A stretch of 64,000 bases of DNA from Arthrobacter sp. Soil762 (GTDB lineage Bacteria > Actinomycetota > Actinomycetes > Actinomycetales > Micrococcaceae). The stretch is from the NCBI RefSeq assembly GCF_001428335.1, contig NZ_LMSG01000020.1, positions 78,078 through 142,077 on the forward strand, written 5' to 3'. The position numbers and the translations under genes were made by a program. Within the stretch, counting starts at the first letter, position 1. Each line of letters starts with the position of its first letter. Below are positions 27,261 to 34,762 of the stretch, in pieces. The notes below the pieces were generated by a model. The model ran no database searches and was not told where the DNA came from. It saw only the letters and a list, made by a program, of their open reading frames with translations.

Positions 27261-28363
27261 GAGAGATCCTTCCGGGACTGTACTTCGACGACCGAGCGCA
27301 GGACTTTGCCCTCGTGCATCTTGGCGAAGGCCTCCTCCACCTGGTCGATGGTGATGCGCTCGGTGACGAAGGCGTCCAGGTCAAGGTTGCCCTGTTTGTA
27401 GTGCGCCACCAGCATCGGGAAATCACGGGAGGGCAGGCAGTCCCCGTACCAGGAGGACTTCAGCGACCCGCCCCGGCCAAAGACGTCCAGCAGGGGCAGC
27501 TCAAGCAGCATGTCCGGCGTCGGGACGCCCACCAGCACCACGCGGCCGGCGAGGTCGCGGGCGTAGAACGCCTGCTTGTACGTTTCGGGACGGCCGACGG
27601 CGTCAATCACCAGGTCAGCGCCGTTGCCGTTCGTGAGGGCCCGGATGGCCTCGATGGGGTCTTCCTTGCTGGAATCCACGCCGTGCGTTGCGCCCAGGGA
27701 TTTGGCCATGGCCACCTTGTTCGCGTCGATGTCCACGGCGATGATGGTGGTGGCACCGGCCAGCTTGGCGCCGGCGATCGCGGCGATGCCTACCCCGCCG
27801 CAGCCGATCACCGCCACCGATTCGCCGCGCTTGACCTCGCCGGTGTTGATGGCCGCGCCGATTCCGGCCATCACGCCGCAGCCGAGCAGCCCGACGGCGG
27901 CGGGATCGACGTCGTCGTCAATCTTGGTGCACTGCCCGGCGGCGACCAGGGTCTTTTCTGCGAAGGCACCGATGCCCAGCGCGGGGGAGAGCTCCGTGCC
28001 GTCCTCTAGCGTCATCTTCTGCGAGGCGTTGTGCGTGTTGAAGCAGTACTGCGGCTGGCCCTTGGCACACGCGCGGCATTCCCCGCAGACAGCACGCCAG
28101 TTCAGGATTACGCGGTCACCGGGCCCCACCTCGGTGACGCCGGGACCGACGGCGCTGACCACACCGGTGGCCTCATGGCCCAGCAGGATGGGGAAATCGT
28201 CGGTGATGCCGCCCTGCTTGTAATGCAGGTCCGTGTGGCAGACCCCGCACGTGAGGATGTCCACCAGCGCCTCCCCCGGACCGGGGTCCGGCACCAGGAT
28301 GGTCTCCACCGATACCGGGGCATTCTTTTCCTTGGCGATGACCGCCTTGACTCTGTGAACCAT
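27257..28363 (-). CDS. mscR: S-(hydroxymethyl)mycothiol dehydrogenase
   Basis: Zinc alcohol dehydrogenase family protein (368 aa) matching mycothiol-dependent formaldehyde dehydrogenase. Catalytic zinc ligands are in CGVCHTDLHYKQG (about 37-49) and LLGHEATGVV. The structural zinc site is CGECRACAKGQPQYC (about 95-109). The NAD-binding motif is VIGCGGVGIAAIAGA (about 194-208). It would oxidise the formaldehyde adduct of mycothiol, the actinobacterial counterpart of glutathione. It lies upstream of the MBL hydrolase (4-base overlap) and the FDH-like gene, an ordered formaldehyde-to-CO2 set. Confidence 0.9.
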   Translation of the reverse strand: MVHRVKAVIAKEKNAPVSVETILVPDPGPGEALVDILTCGVCHTDLHYKQGGITDDFPILLGHEATGVVSAVGPGVTEVGPGDRVILNWRAVCGECRACAKGQPQYCFNTHNASQKMTLEDGTELSPALGIGAFAEKTLVAAGQCTKIDDDVDPAAVGLLGCGVMAGIGAAINTGEVKRGESVAVIGCGGVGIAAIAGAKLAGATTIIAVDIDANKVAMAKSLGATHGVDSSKEDPIEAIRALTNGNGADLVIDAVGRPETYKQAFYARDLAGRVVLVGVPTPDMLLELPLLDVFGRGGSLKSSWYGDCLPSRDFPMLVAHYKQGNLDLDAFVTERITIDQVEEAFAKMHEGKVLRSVVEVQSRKDLS

Positions 28364-28823
28364 TAGCTGGTGTTCCTTTCCTGAGTCCAGGGACTCCTGG
28401 GCGACGGCGCTCCGGGCAATCCGGCCGACCCGTCGGGTTCAAAAGGTTCTCACGCCGCTGCTCCGGGCCCTCAACCGCTGGTTGCCGGAACTGGAGTTAT
28501 TGCGTATTACACAACTCGGTGCACATAGCGCGTACTCGAAAATATGTCAGCCGTCACGGAGCGTGTCAATAGAACGCTCTTGTGCTGCGTTCGTCCGCTG
28601 TCCGGGTAAGGGCGTGGGCGCATGCCATTGTTCGCAACATGATTTCATCCTACGCAACTGCTTGCATCGTCCTTTCCTGCCGCGCGTCGCCGGGAAGCCA
28701 ATACTGCCCCGGCGGTGAGCCGGATTCCGTGTTGCAAAATAACCATTGACTGTGTTCCTGATCACGCTTATTCTGGTGCAACAGCGTTGCGCTGATTGCA
28801 ACCCCAAACAACTTGGTGGATCC
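28364..28823. promoter_or_regulatory. Divergent promoter region of mscR and the creatine transporter gene
   Basis: No gene is seen in these 460 bases. For the plus strand, TTGACT (28746-28751), 17 bases, TATTCT (28769-28774) is a very good promoter. Directly after it lies the imperfect palindrome TGCAACAGCGTTGCGCTGATTGCA (written in parts: TGCAACAGCG, TTG, CGCTGATTGCA; 28777-28800). A second box, GTGTTGCAAAATAACCATTG (28729-28748), overlaps the -35 and resembles the GTGTTGCATATGGCGATTG boxes at 13.9 kb. These are candidate operators for the IclR protein encoded at 31632. The mscR side was not resolved. Confidence 0.6.
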
Positions 28824-30182
28824 ATGAGTAACGAAACTTCCTCTCCCGCTCCTGCGAGCGGCCGCAGCACAATGAGCGGCCAGAATTTTGAACCGGCTGA
28901 CAATGTGGTCAGCAAAGAAACGCGCCGCAGAGTCATTGCGGCCAGCTTCATCGGCAACTTCGTTGAGTGGTTCGATTACGCCGTTTACGGCTACTTGGCC
29001 GTCACGATCGCCACAGTCTTTTTCCCCGAATCAGATCCCCAGACCGGGCTTCTGCTGACCTTCGCCCTGTTTGCGATTTCATTTCTGGTACGCCCGCTCG
29101 GCGGGTTCGTCTGGGGCCACATCGGTGACAAGGTGGGCCGGCGGACAGCTCTCTCGCTGTCGATTTTGATCATGTCCGGAGCAACCTTCTGTATAGCCCT
29201 CATTCCGGGCTATGCCACGATCGGCATCTGGGCTCCCATCCTGCTTCTGGTCATCCGGGTAGCGCAGGGCTTCTCCGCCTCTGGTGAATACGCTGGGGCG
29301 TCGGCCTTCCTGGTCGAGTACGCTCCGGCCAACAAGCGCGGCCTATACGCCGCGGTTGTTCCCGCCAGTACCGCGGCCGGCCTGCTCCTCGGCTCCCTGA
29401 TCGCAGGCCTGTTGACAGTCCTCCTGAGTTCCGATGCCATGCAAAGCTGGGGTTGGCGGCTGCCGTTCCTGCTCGCAGCCCCGATGGGACTGATCGGCCG
29501 CTACATCCGGACCAAGCTCGAAGATACCCCGGTGTTCCGCGAGTTGGCAGCGGAGGACGAGGCAATCAAGGCACCCGTGTCCAGCCTGTTCCGGAACCAC
29601 TGGCGGCAGCTGCTGCAGGCCGTCGGCGCCGTCCTGCTCAACGCCGTCGGGTTCTACGTGATCCTCAGCTACATGCCCACCTATCTGTCCTCGGAACTGG
29701 GCCTTGGCGAAACCGAATCGTTCCTTGCGACCACCATCGCGCTGGTCACGTACATCGGCTTTATCTTCCTGACCGGCATGCTTTCGGACCGTTACGGACG
29801 CAAAAAGGTGCTGATCAGTGCATCCATCGCCTTCATTGTGCTGACCGTGCCCGCCTTCGCACTGCTGGGAACCGGGAATTTCCTGGTCATCGTCCTCGTG
29901 CAGATCCTGCTGGGAGCGATGCTCACCCTCAACGACGGAACACTTCCCAGCTTCCTGGCCGAAATGTTCCCCACCCGGGTCCGCTACAGCGGCTTCGCGG
30001 TCAGCTTCAACCTCTCCAACGCCCTGTTCGGCGGTACCGCCCCGTTCATGGCCACGCTCCTGATCGCGGCCACCGCAAGCGATCTGGCCCCCGCCTGGTA
30101 CCTCGTCGCTGCGGCTGTCATCTCCCTGATCGCCGTTTCACTGTCGAGGGAAACGTGCAAAGAGCCGCTACGCCACGAATAG
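28824..30182 (+). CDS. MFS transporter of the metabolite:H+ symporter type, probable creatine uptake
   Basis: A 452-residue membrane carrier with about 12 hydrophobic segments. MHS-family markers are FIGNFVEWFDYAVYGYLA near the N-terminus, RPLGGFVWGHIGDKVGRR (the loop 2-3 motif), and RVAQGFSASGEYAGASAF. ATG 28824 (MSNETSS) is chosen after TTGGTGG. It is followed after 57 bases by creatinase and then by an IclR gene, so creatine, or a similar methylated amino compound such as sarcosine, is the likely substrate. The substrate is inferred from context only. Confidence 0.85.
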   Translation: MSNETSSPAPASGRSTMSGQNFEPADNVVSKETRRRVIAASFIGNFVEWFDYAVYGYLAVTIATVFFPESDPQTGLLLTFALFAISFLVRPLGGFVWGHIGDKVGRRTALSLSILIMSGATFCIALIPGYATIGIWAPILLLVIRVAQGFSASGEYAGASAFLVEYAPANKRGLYAAVVPASTAAGLLLGSLIAGLLTVLLSSDAMQSWGWRLPFLLAAPMGLIGRYIRTKLEDTPVFRELAAEDEAIKAPVSSLFRNHWRQLLQAVGAVLLNAVGFYVILSYMPTYLSSELGLGETESFLATTIALVTYIGFIFLTGMLSDRYGRKKVLISASIAFIVLTVPAFALLGTGNFLVIVLVQILLGAMLTLNDGTLPSFLAEMFPTRVRYSGFAVSFNLSNALFGGTAPFMATLLIAATASDLAPAWYLVAAAVISLIAVSLSRETCKEPLRHE

Positions 30183-30239
30183 CCAACCCCTTCAACTTCC
30201 TCCCCTCACGTAAATGCACCACAGAAAGGCATCACCTCC

Positions 30240-31496
30240 ATGACCACCACCGCATCTGAAAACGCCACCTCCGTCGCCGAACTGGAGCGACTGAAGGTCC
30301 TCAACAACGGCCAGAAGGTCTCCCTGACCTTCTCCGATGCCGAATTCGAGCGGCGCATTGCCGGTCTTCGCCGGATCATGGCCGAGAAGGAACTGGACGC
30401 CGTTGTCCTCACCAGCTACCACTCCATCAAGTACTACTCCGACTTCCTGTTCACCACGTTCGGCCGCTCCTACGGCATGGTGGTCACCAAGGATGACACC
30501 GTCACCGTCACCGCCAACATCGACGCCGGCATGCCCTGGCGTCGCAGCTACGGCGACAACCTGGTCTACACGGACTGGCGCCGCGACAACTACATCTTCG
30601 CTATCCAGGAAGTCCTGCGGACGCGAGGCATCAACCCGCGCCGCCTCGGCGTCGAGGACGACTCGCTGCCGCTGGACAACCGCAACAAGATCCAGGCCGC
30701 CTTCCCCGGCGCGACGCTCGTGGACGTGGCGCAGGCAGCGATGCGCCAGCGCATGATCAAGTCCGCCGAGGAAATCGAGGTCATCAAGCACGGTGCCAGG
30801 ATCGGCGACCTCGGCGGCGAGGCCATCCGCAACGCCATCACGGCCGGCATCACGGAGTACGAGGTCGCCCTGATCGGTACCGAGGCCATGGTCCACGAGA
30901 TCGCCCGCACGTTCCCGGACTCCGAAATCCGGGACACCTGGGTCTGGTTCCAGTCCGGCATCAACACGGACGGTGCCCACAACTGGGCCACCACCCGCAA
31001 GATCCAGGAACACGACATCCTGTCCCTGAACTGTTTCCCCATGACCTCCGGCTACTACACGGCCCTGGAGCGCACCCTGTTCTATGGTGAGCCCGATGCC
31101 CGCTCCCTGGAACTGTGGAACATCAACGTGGAGGTCCACAAGCGCGGACTTGAGCTGATCAAGCCCGGCGCCGTGTGCAAGGACATCGCCGCGGAGCTCA
31201 ACGAGATCTACGTGGGCCACGGGCTCCTCGCCAACCGGACGTTCGGCTACGGACACTCCTTCGGTGTCCTCAGCCACTACTACGGCCGCGAAGCCGGGCT
31301 GGAGCTCCGCGAGGACATCGACACCGTGCTGGAACCGGGCATGGTGGTGTCCATGGAGCCCATGATCACCGTCCTGGACGGCCAGCCGGGCGCCGGCGGC
31401 TACCGTGAACACGACATCCTGGTGGTGGGCGAAGACGGCGCCGAGAACATCACCAAGTTCCCGTTCGGCCCGGAGTACAACATCATCGGAGCTTAA
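30240..31496 (+). CDS. Creatinase (creatine amidinohydrolase)
   Basis: Cleaves creatine to sarcosine and urea. At 418 aa it is close to bacterial creatinases (about 400-411). It has the pita-bread fold and shows strong creatinase-specific runs: SYHSIKYYSDFLFTTFGR, WRRSYGDNLVYTDWRRDN, WFQSGINTDGAHNWA with the catalytic His at about 247, and FGYGHSFGVLSHYYGREAG. The aminopeptidase metal ligands are not preserved as a set, as expected for creatinase. It feeds sarcosine to the SoxBDAG enzyme encoded at the start of the window. Urea would have to be used elsewhere; no urease is seen here. Confidence 0.92.
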   Translation: MTTTASENATSVAELERLKVLNNGQKVSLTFSDAEFERRIAGLRRIMAEKELDAVVLTSYHSIKYYSDFLFTTFGRSYGMVVTKDDTVTVTANIDAGMPWRRSYGDNLVYTDWRRDNYIFAIQEVLRTRGINPRRLGVEDDSLPLDNRNKIQAAFPGATLVDVAQAAMRQRMIKSAEEIEVIKHGARIGDLGGEAIRNAITAGITEYEVALIGTEAMVHEIARTFPDSEIRDTWVWFQSGINTDGAHNWATTRKIQEHDILSLNCFPMTSGYYTALERTLFYGEPDARSLELWNINVEVHKRGLELIKPGAVCKDIAAELNEIYVGHGLLANRTFGYGHSFGVLSHYYGREAGLELREDIDTVLEPGMVVSMEPMITVLDGQPGAGGYREHDILVVGEDGAENITKFPFGPEYNIIGA

Positions 31497-31500
31497 CCCC

Positions 31501-31561
31501 GGTGGGTTGAGCCTGACCCCGGTGGTTGAGCCTGCCGAAACCCTGACAGGCTCAACCACCG
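31501..31561. repeat. REP-like repeat after creatinase
   Basis: GGTGGTTGAGCCTG (31521-31534) and its complement CAGGCTCAACCACC (31547-31560) form a perfect 14-bp inverted repeat, preceded by a partial copy, GGTGGGTTGAGCCTG (31501). Same family as the repeats at 11153, 16601 and 19858. Confidence 0.8.
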
Positions 31562-31570
31562 CCCCGGGGA

Positions 31571-31600
31571 GCGGCGCCGTGTCTGACACGGCGCCGCTTT
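31571..31600 (+). terminator. Strong hairpin terminator after creatinase
   Basis: GCGGCGCCGTG (31571-31581), TCTGA loop, CACGGCGCCGC (31587-31597), then TTT. The perfect 11-bp GC-rich stem directly after the creatinase gene looks like a rho-independent terminator with a short T tract. Confidence 0.75.
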
Positions 31601-31631
31601 CCGCTGACTATGCGCAATGATAGTGAGCATC

Positions 31632-32471
31632 ATGACCACACCAAATTCCATTGACACCAACGGCAGCGACACCAACGGCAAGGGCGACACCAAGGGCGCC
31701 TCAGTCATCGTCAACGCCATCGCCGTCCTTCGATCATTCACGGCCGACGAGCCGTTACTTGGCGTGACGGAGATCGCCAACCGGGTGGGCCTGCACAAGA
31801 GCACCGTGTCAAGGATCCTGGCAACCTTTGAACAGGAAAACCTCGTGGAACGCGATGCGGACACGCGCCGTTTCCGCCTCGGACTGGGCCTGATCGCCGT
31901 CGCAGGTCCGTTGCTGGCCGAACTGGAGGAGCGGCGGGTCGCCTATCCGGTCCTGCGCGAACTCACGGAACTGACCGGTGAAACCAGTGCCCTGATGATG
32001 TGGGAGGGCAACGAGTCGATCTGCGTGGAGCAGATTGCCAGCCGCCACCAGATCAAGCACACTGCGCCGCTGGGGGCCCGGTACAGCGACGCGTTGAGTT
32101 CCTCGGTTCAGGTGTTCCTTGGAATCCAACCGGAGGAGAGGGTGCGTGCCCTCCTGCGCAGCGGAGCCATTACCTACCCCGGGCTGGACGAGGCCTCCCT
32201 TGAGGACTATCTGCTCCGCCTTAAAGACGACTCCCGCCGCGGGTGGGCCATCAACTACGGCGAGTCCTCCTTGGATGAAGTCGGCGTCGCCGCGCCCGTC
32301 TACGATCACCGCGGCGACCTTGTGGCAGCAGTCCTCATCCCGGCCCCTCGTTTCCGCGTCTCCAAGGAGCGACTGCAGAGCCTCGGAGAATCCTGCAGGG
32401 CAGCGGCGGACAAAGTCACCGCACGTCTGGGCGGCAACGCACCCGGCACCATCAAACGCTCTCTCACTTAA
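31632..32471 (+). CDS. IclR family transcriptional regulator (creatine cluster)
   Basis: A 279-residue IclR-type regulator. The winged helix covers SVIVNAIAVLRSFTADEPLL and LHKSTVSRILATFEQENLV (about 27-83). The effector domain has IKHTAPLGARYSDALSSSVQ and YGESSLDEVGVAAPVYDHRG. I chose ATG 31632 after GTGAGC; an in-frame start five codons upstream is possible. It follows creatinase and probably controls the transporter-creatinase pair. Its last codons (KRSLT) are encoded by the GTGAGAGAGCG repeat, so its natural end may have been altered by the repeat. Confidence 0.88.
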   Translation: MTTPNSIDTNGSDTNGKGDTKGASVIVNAIAVLRSFTADEPLLGVTEIANRVGLHKSTVSRILATFEQENLVERDADTRRFRLGLGLIAVAGPLLAELEERRVAYPVLRELTELTGETSALMMWEGNESICVEQIASRHQIKHTAPLGARYSDALSSSVQVFLGIQPEERVRALLRSGAITYPGLDEASLEDYLLRLKDDSRRGWAINYGESSLDEVGVAAPVYDHRGDLVAAVLIPAPRFRVSKERLQSLGESCRAAADKVTARLGGNAPGTIKRSLT

Positions 32472-32555
32472 CGCAGGAAAATCACCAACGCTCTCTCACT
32501 CGCCTCAAGAAAGTGAGAGAGCGTTGGGCTCGAAGGGGCATTAAGTGAGAGAGCG
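32457..32555. repeat. Cluster of 32-bp-spaced GTGAGAGAGCG repeats, copy B
   Basis: Complement-strand cores lie at 32457-32467 and 32489-32499, and plus-strand cores at 32513-32523 and 32545-32555. Each same-strand pair is exactly 32 bases apart, and the two pairs face each other. The cluster lies between convergent genes and supplies the last codons of the IclR gene. Confidence 0.8.
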
Positions 32556-32564
32556 TCTGGCCCG

Positions 32565-32852
32565 CTAGGGCTCTTCGGACCGCGGTGGATCTTCAGACCC
32601 CAGCTCGTCCGCATAGGGCGCGCGGGGGCCGGCGTGGTCATTGAACAGTTCATTTGCCGCCATGGCCAGGAGGTCCCGCTGCAGTTCGGGCAGGGAAAGA
32701 AGTCCCTGCAGGTAGGCCTCCACTTCATACTCGCCCACAGATCCGCCGATGCCGAAGTAGTAGAGCCACAGGTCACCCGTGCTGACTTGTGCTGCTGTCA
32801 ATGCTGCCTGGAGCCTGCGGCGTTGCTCCGGTTCGCTGCTATCGAAGCCCAT
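32565..32852 (-). CDS. Small unknown protein paired with a GAF-ANTAR gene (LW-YY-GIGG family), copy 2
   Basis: Unrecognised 95-residue protein. It contains LWLYYFGIGGSV and VEAYLQGLLSLPELQRDLL, which align with the small protein at 34490-34762 at more than 20 identical positions (pattern LW-YY-GIGG-V, then VEAYL--L--L--LQ-DL---A--E). No signal peptide or membrane segment is visible; the C-terminal 25 residues are acidic and Pro-rich. The ATG at 32852 lies 14 bases inside the end of the upstream GAF-ANTAR gene, implying coupled translation. It may be a partner or a target-sensing subunit of the ANTAR protein. Confidence 0.75.
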   Translation of the reverse strand: MGFDSSEPEQRRRLQAALTAAQVSTGDLWLYYFGIGGSVGEYEVEAYLQGLLSLPELQRDLLAMAANELFNDHAGPRAPYADELGSEDPPRSEEP

Positions 32853-33582
32853 CACTACTGCCTCTACGCGGGTGGGAGGCCACGCCTGCCAAGACAATGG
32901 CGCTGACTTCCTTAAGCGTGCTGCACGTCGCGCGGGCCTGCCGCATCAACTGCTGCAGGGCAGCGTCCTCGGCGATGGTGTGGCGCTCCATGAGGATTCC
33001 GCAGGCCCGGTTAATAAGGTCCCTGCTGAAGAGTGCCGATTGAAGGCCCGCGCTGATGCGTTCCGGAGTTTCGGCAGTCTGGATATGGGACAGAAGGGTT
33101 GCCGCGGGGGAGGCAAAAAGCTCCATGAGGGCAGCGGTGGCATCCTCAAAAGCGCCGGGGGTGGCGGCGTAAATCTTCATCGCACCTATGGCCTGCCCGT
33201 CGGCGATCAGCGGGGTGCTGATCACTGAGCGGATTGGGAAGTCAACGACGGCGGCGCTCCAGTTTGGCCAGCGGGCTTCAGTTGCAACGTCATGGATGAG
33301 GATGCTCTCCTGGGTGGCCCAGGCTGTCAGGCAGGGCCCCTGGACCAGCTCATACTGAAGGGCGTCGGCGCGTTCCACCACACTGCCGGTAAAACCGGAA
33401 CTAACAGGGCGGGCATGGGGATCAAGGATTGAGACACCTGCCCCAACAGTCCCCGGGATGGAATCCCTGACGGCGCGGGAGAGATGCTGGACGGCGTGGT
33501 CCACTTTTTCTTCCGTGAGGAGCAGCCCCATGATCCTGCCCAGGGCAGTGGATAGTTCATCCAGGGGATACTTCTTGATCAT
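32839..33582 (-). CDS. GAF-ANTAR protein, copy C
   Basis: A 247-residue cytoplasmic protein with an N-terminal GAF sensory domain (about 15-165, with ELVQGPCLTAWATQE and IRSVISTPLIADGQAIGAM) and a C-terminal ANTAR RNA-binding domain (about 175-235, GLQSALFSRDLINRACGILM then STLKEVSAIV). ANTAR domains bind paired RNA hairpins and prevent termination. There is no receiver domain, so the signal is sensed directly by GAF. Third GAF-ANTAR gene of the cluster; its 3' end overlaps the small-protein gene by 14 bases. Confidence 0.88.
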   Translation of the reverse strand: MIKKYPLDELSTALGRIMGLLLTEEKVDHAVQHLSRAVRDSIPGTVGAGVSILDPHARPVSSGFTGSVVERADALQYELVQGPCLTAWATQESILIHDVATEARWPNWSAAVVDFPIRSVISTPLIADGQAIGAMKIYAATPGAFEDATAALMELFASPAATLLSHIQTAETPERISAGLQSALFSRDLINRACGILMERHTIAEDAALQQLMRQARATCSTLKEVSAIVLAGVASHPRRGSSDGLR

Positions 33583-33723
33583 GGTTTTTGCCTCCGGCCA
33601 TTCTGCGTGACCGGCCTCCGGCGGGCCGGATGAGCCTGTTTGTGAACCGTTCAGCGCTTCAGGTAAAGCCTAGCGTGCGTGGTGCGCTGCGCACCCGGAC
33701 CTGCACGGATTCAGGCTGTTTGG

Positions 33724-34506
33724 CTATTCATCGTAGGTGGTGGGGAATTCCCGTTCGCCGCCAATTCCGGAAATGATGCCGGCGGCCACCTCCTTTAGCT
33801 TGATATTGCGGTAACTGGACGCCTTGACCAATATCTCGAATGCCGCATCGCGGTTGCACCGGTTCTGCGCCATGATGGCACCAATGGCCGTGTCAATGAC
33901 AGTGCGGGACTTCAGGGCGGCGGCGAGGTCGTCACGCGCGTCGCGCAACTGTGCGATGTTCAGGGCAAGGTCCAGCGCCTTGGCGGCGATGCCTGCCAGC
34001 CCAACAGCCGCATCAATCCCGTGATGCGGGAAGCCATCCGTGTTGGGGGAATATAGGTTAATCACCGCGTGAGCCGGCGCATGCAGATGCATTGGTAGTG
34101 CCAGGATGGAGCCGATGCCCATCTGGCGGGCAGCGTGGTTGTATTTCGGCCAACGGACATCGGCGTCCAGATCCGGAACATGGACCATCGATTCTGTCCG
34201 AAGGGCTGTCAGGCACGGTCCGCGGCCGAAGCTGTTTTGCAGTTCGTCCTGGTTCCGGGCGAGGGCATCGCTGCTGGCAACAGCGACCGGCCGTTTCTGC
34301 CGGACTACCGTGATCCCGCAGGACAAGTGGTTCCCGGGCTGTGACAGCTGCGTGGCAAGAATCGCGGCCGTGTCCGTCAGGAATTCACGGACGTCGGAGC
34401 TTGCCAGGACGAGGTCCTGCAGGTGGAGCACAAACTCGTGCAGCCCGGCGCCGGCGCGTCCAACGTTGCCGGATTCGGGTTCTCGGATATCAAAGTCCTG
34501 GGACAT
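33724..34506 (-). CDS. GAF-ANTAR protein, copy B
   Basis: A 260-residue protein with a GAF domain (about 25-170, including FGRGPCLTALRTESMVHV and GIGSILALPMHLHAPAHAV) and an ANTAR domain (about 188-245, LAAALKSRTVIDTAIGAIM then RNIKLKEVAAGIISG). I chose ATG 34506 (MSQDFDIREPES), which overlaps the end of the small-protein gene by 17 bases. A longer in-frame extension would be out-of-frame reading of that gene. It stands between the two GAF-ANTAR/small-protein pairs and has no small partner directly after it. Confidence 0.85.
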   Translation of the reverse strand: MSQDFDIREPESGNVGRAGAGLHEFVLHLQDLVLASSDVREFLTDTAAILATQLSQPGNHLSCGITVVRQKRPVAVASSDALARNQDELQNSFGRGPCLTALRTESMVHVPDLDADVRWPKYNHAARQMGIGSILALPMHLHAPAHAVINLYSPNTDGFPHHGIDAAVGLAGIAAKALDLALNIAQLRDARDDLAAALKSRTVIDTAIGAIMAQNRCNRDAAFEILVKASSYRNIKLKEVAAGIISGIGGEREFPTTYDE

Positions 34507-34762
34507 GTGCGCTTCCCGGTCCGTCCGCCGTGATCTCCTTGATTGCGGTCTGGATGAGATCCATCTGCAGCGGGGCCAATTCCACCAGCTCGTGCAGATA
34601 GGCTTCCACCCCGAGCTGATCGACGTTTCCGCCGATCCCGCAATAGTAGGTCCATAGCCCGGGGAGGCTGATGTTCCCGCTCCGGAACTGGGCGGCTGCA
34701 AACTTGCGCTGGTCCGCCTCGAAGGCAGGCTGGGGGGTGCCCAATCCGCCGTCGTCCATCAT
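34490..34762 (-). CDS. Small unknown protein paired with a GAF-ANTAR gene (LW-YY-GIGG family), copy 1
   Basis: Unrecognised 90-residue protein, paralogue of the one at 32565-32852. The shared core is LWTYYCGIGGNV followed by VEAYLHELVELAPLQMDLI and a final Ala--Glu helix. It is predicted soluble and helical. It starts 4 bases inside the end of GAF-ANTAR A (ATGA) and ends 17 bases inside GAF-ANTAR B, so the three genes form one transcription and translation unit. I know of no named domain for it. Confidence 0.78.
   Translation of the reverse strand: MMDDGGLGTPQPAFEADQRKFAAAQFRSGNISLPGLWTYYCGIGGNVDQLGVEAYLHELVELAPLQMDLIQTAIKEITADGPGSAHVPGL

Noticed and set aside
30240..31496. Xaa-Pro dipeptidase instead of creatinase
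   Set aside because: The metal-ligand set of aminopeptidase P is not kept, and long creatinase-specific runs (GINTDGAHN, GYGHSFGVLSHYYGREAG) are present.
34507..34701. 65-residue N-terminal extension of GAF-ANTAR B
   Set aside because: It is out-of-frame reading of the small-protein gene; ATG 34506 fits family length and coupling.
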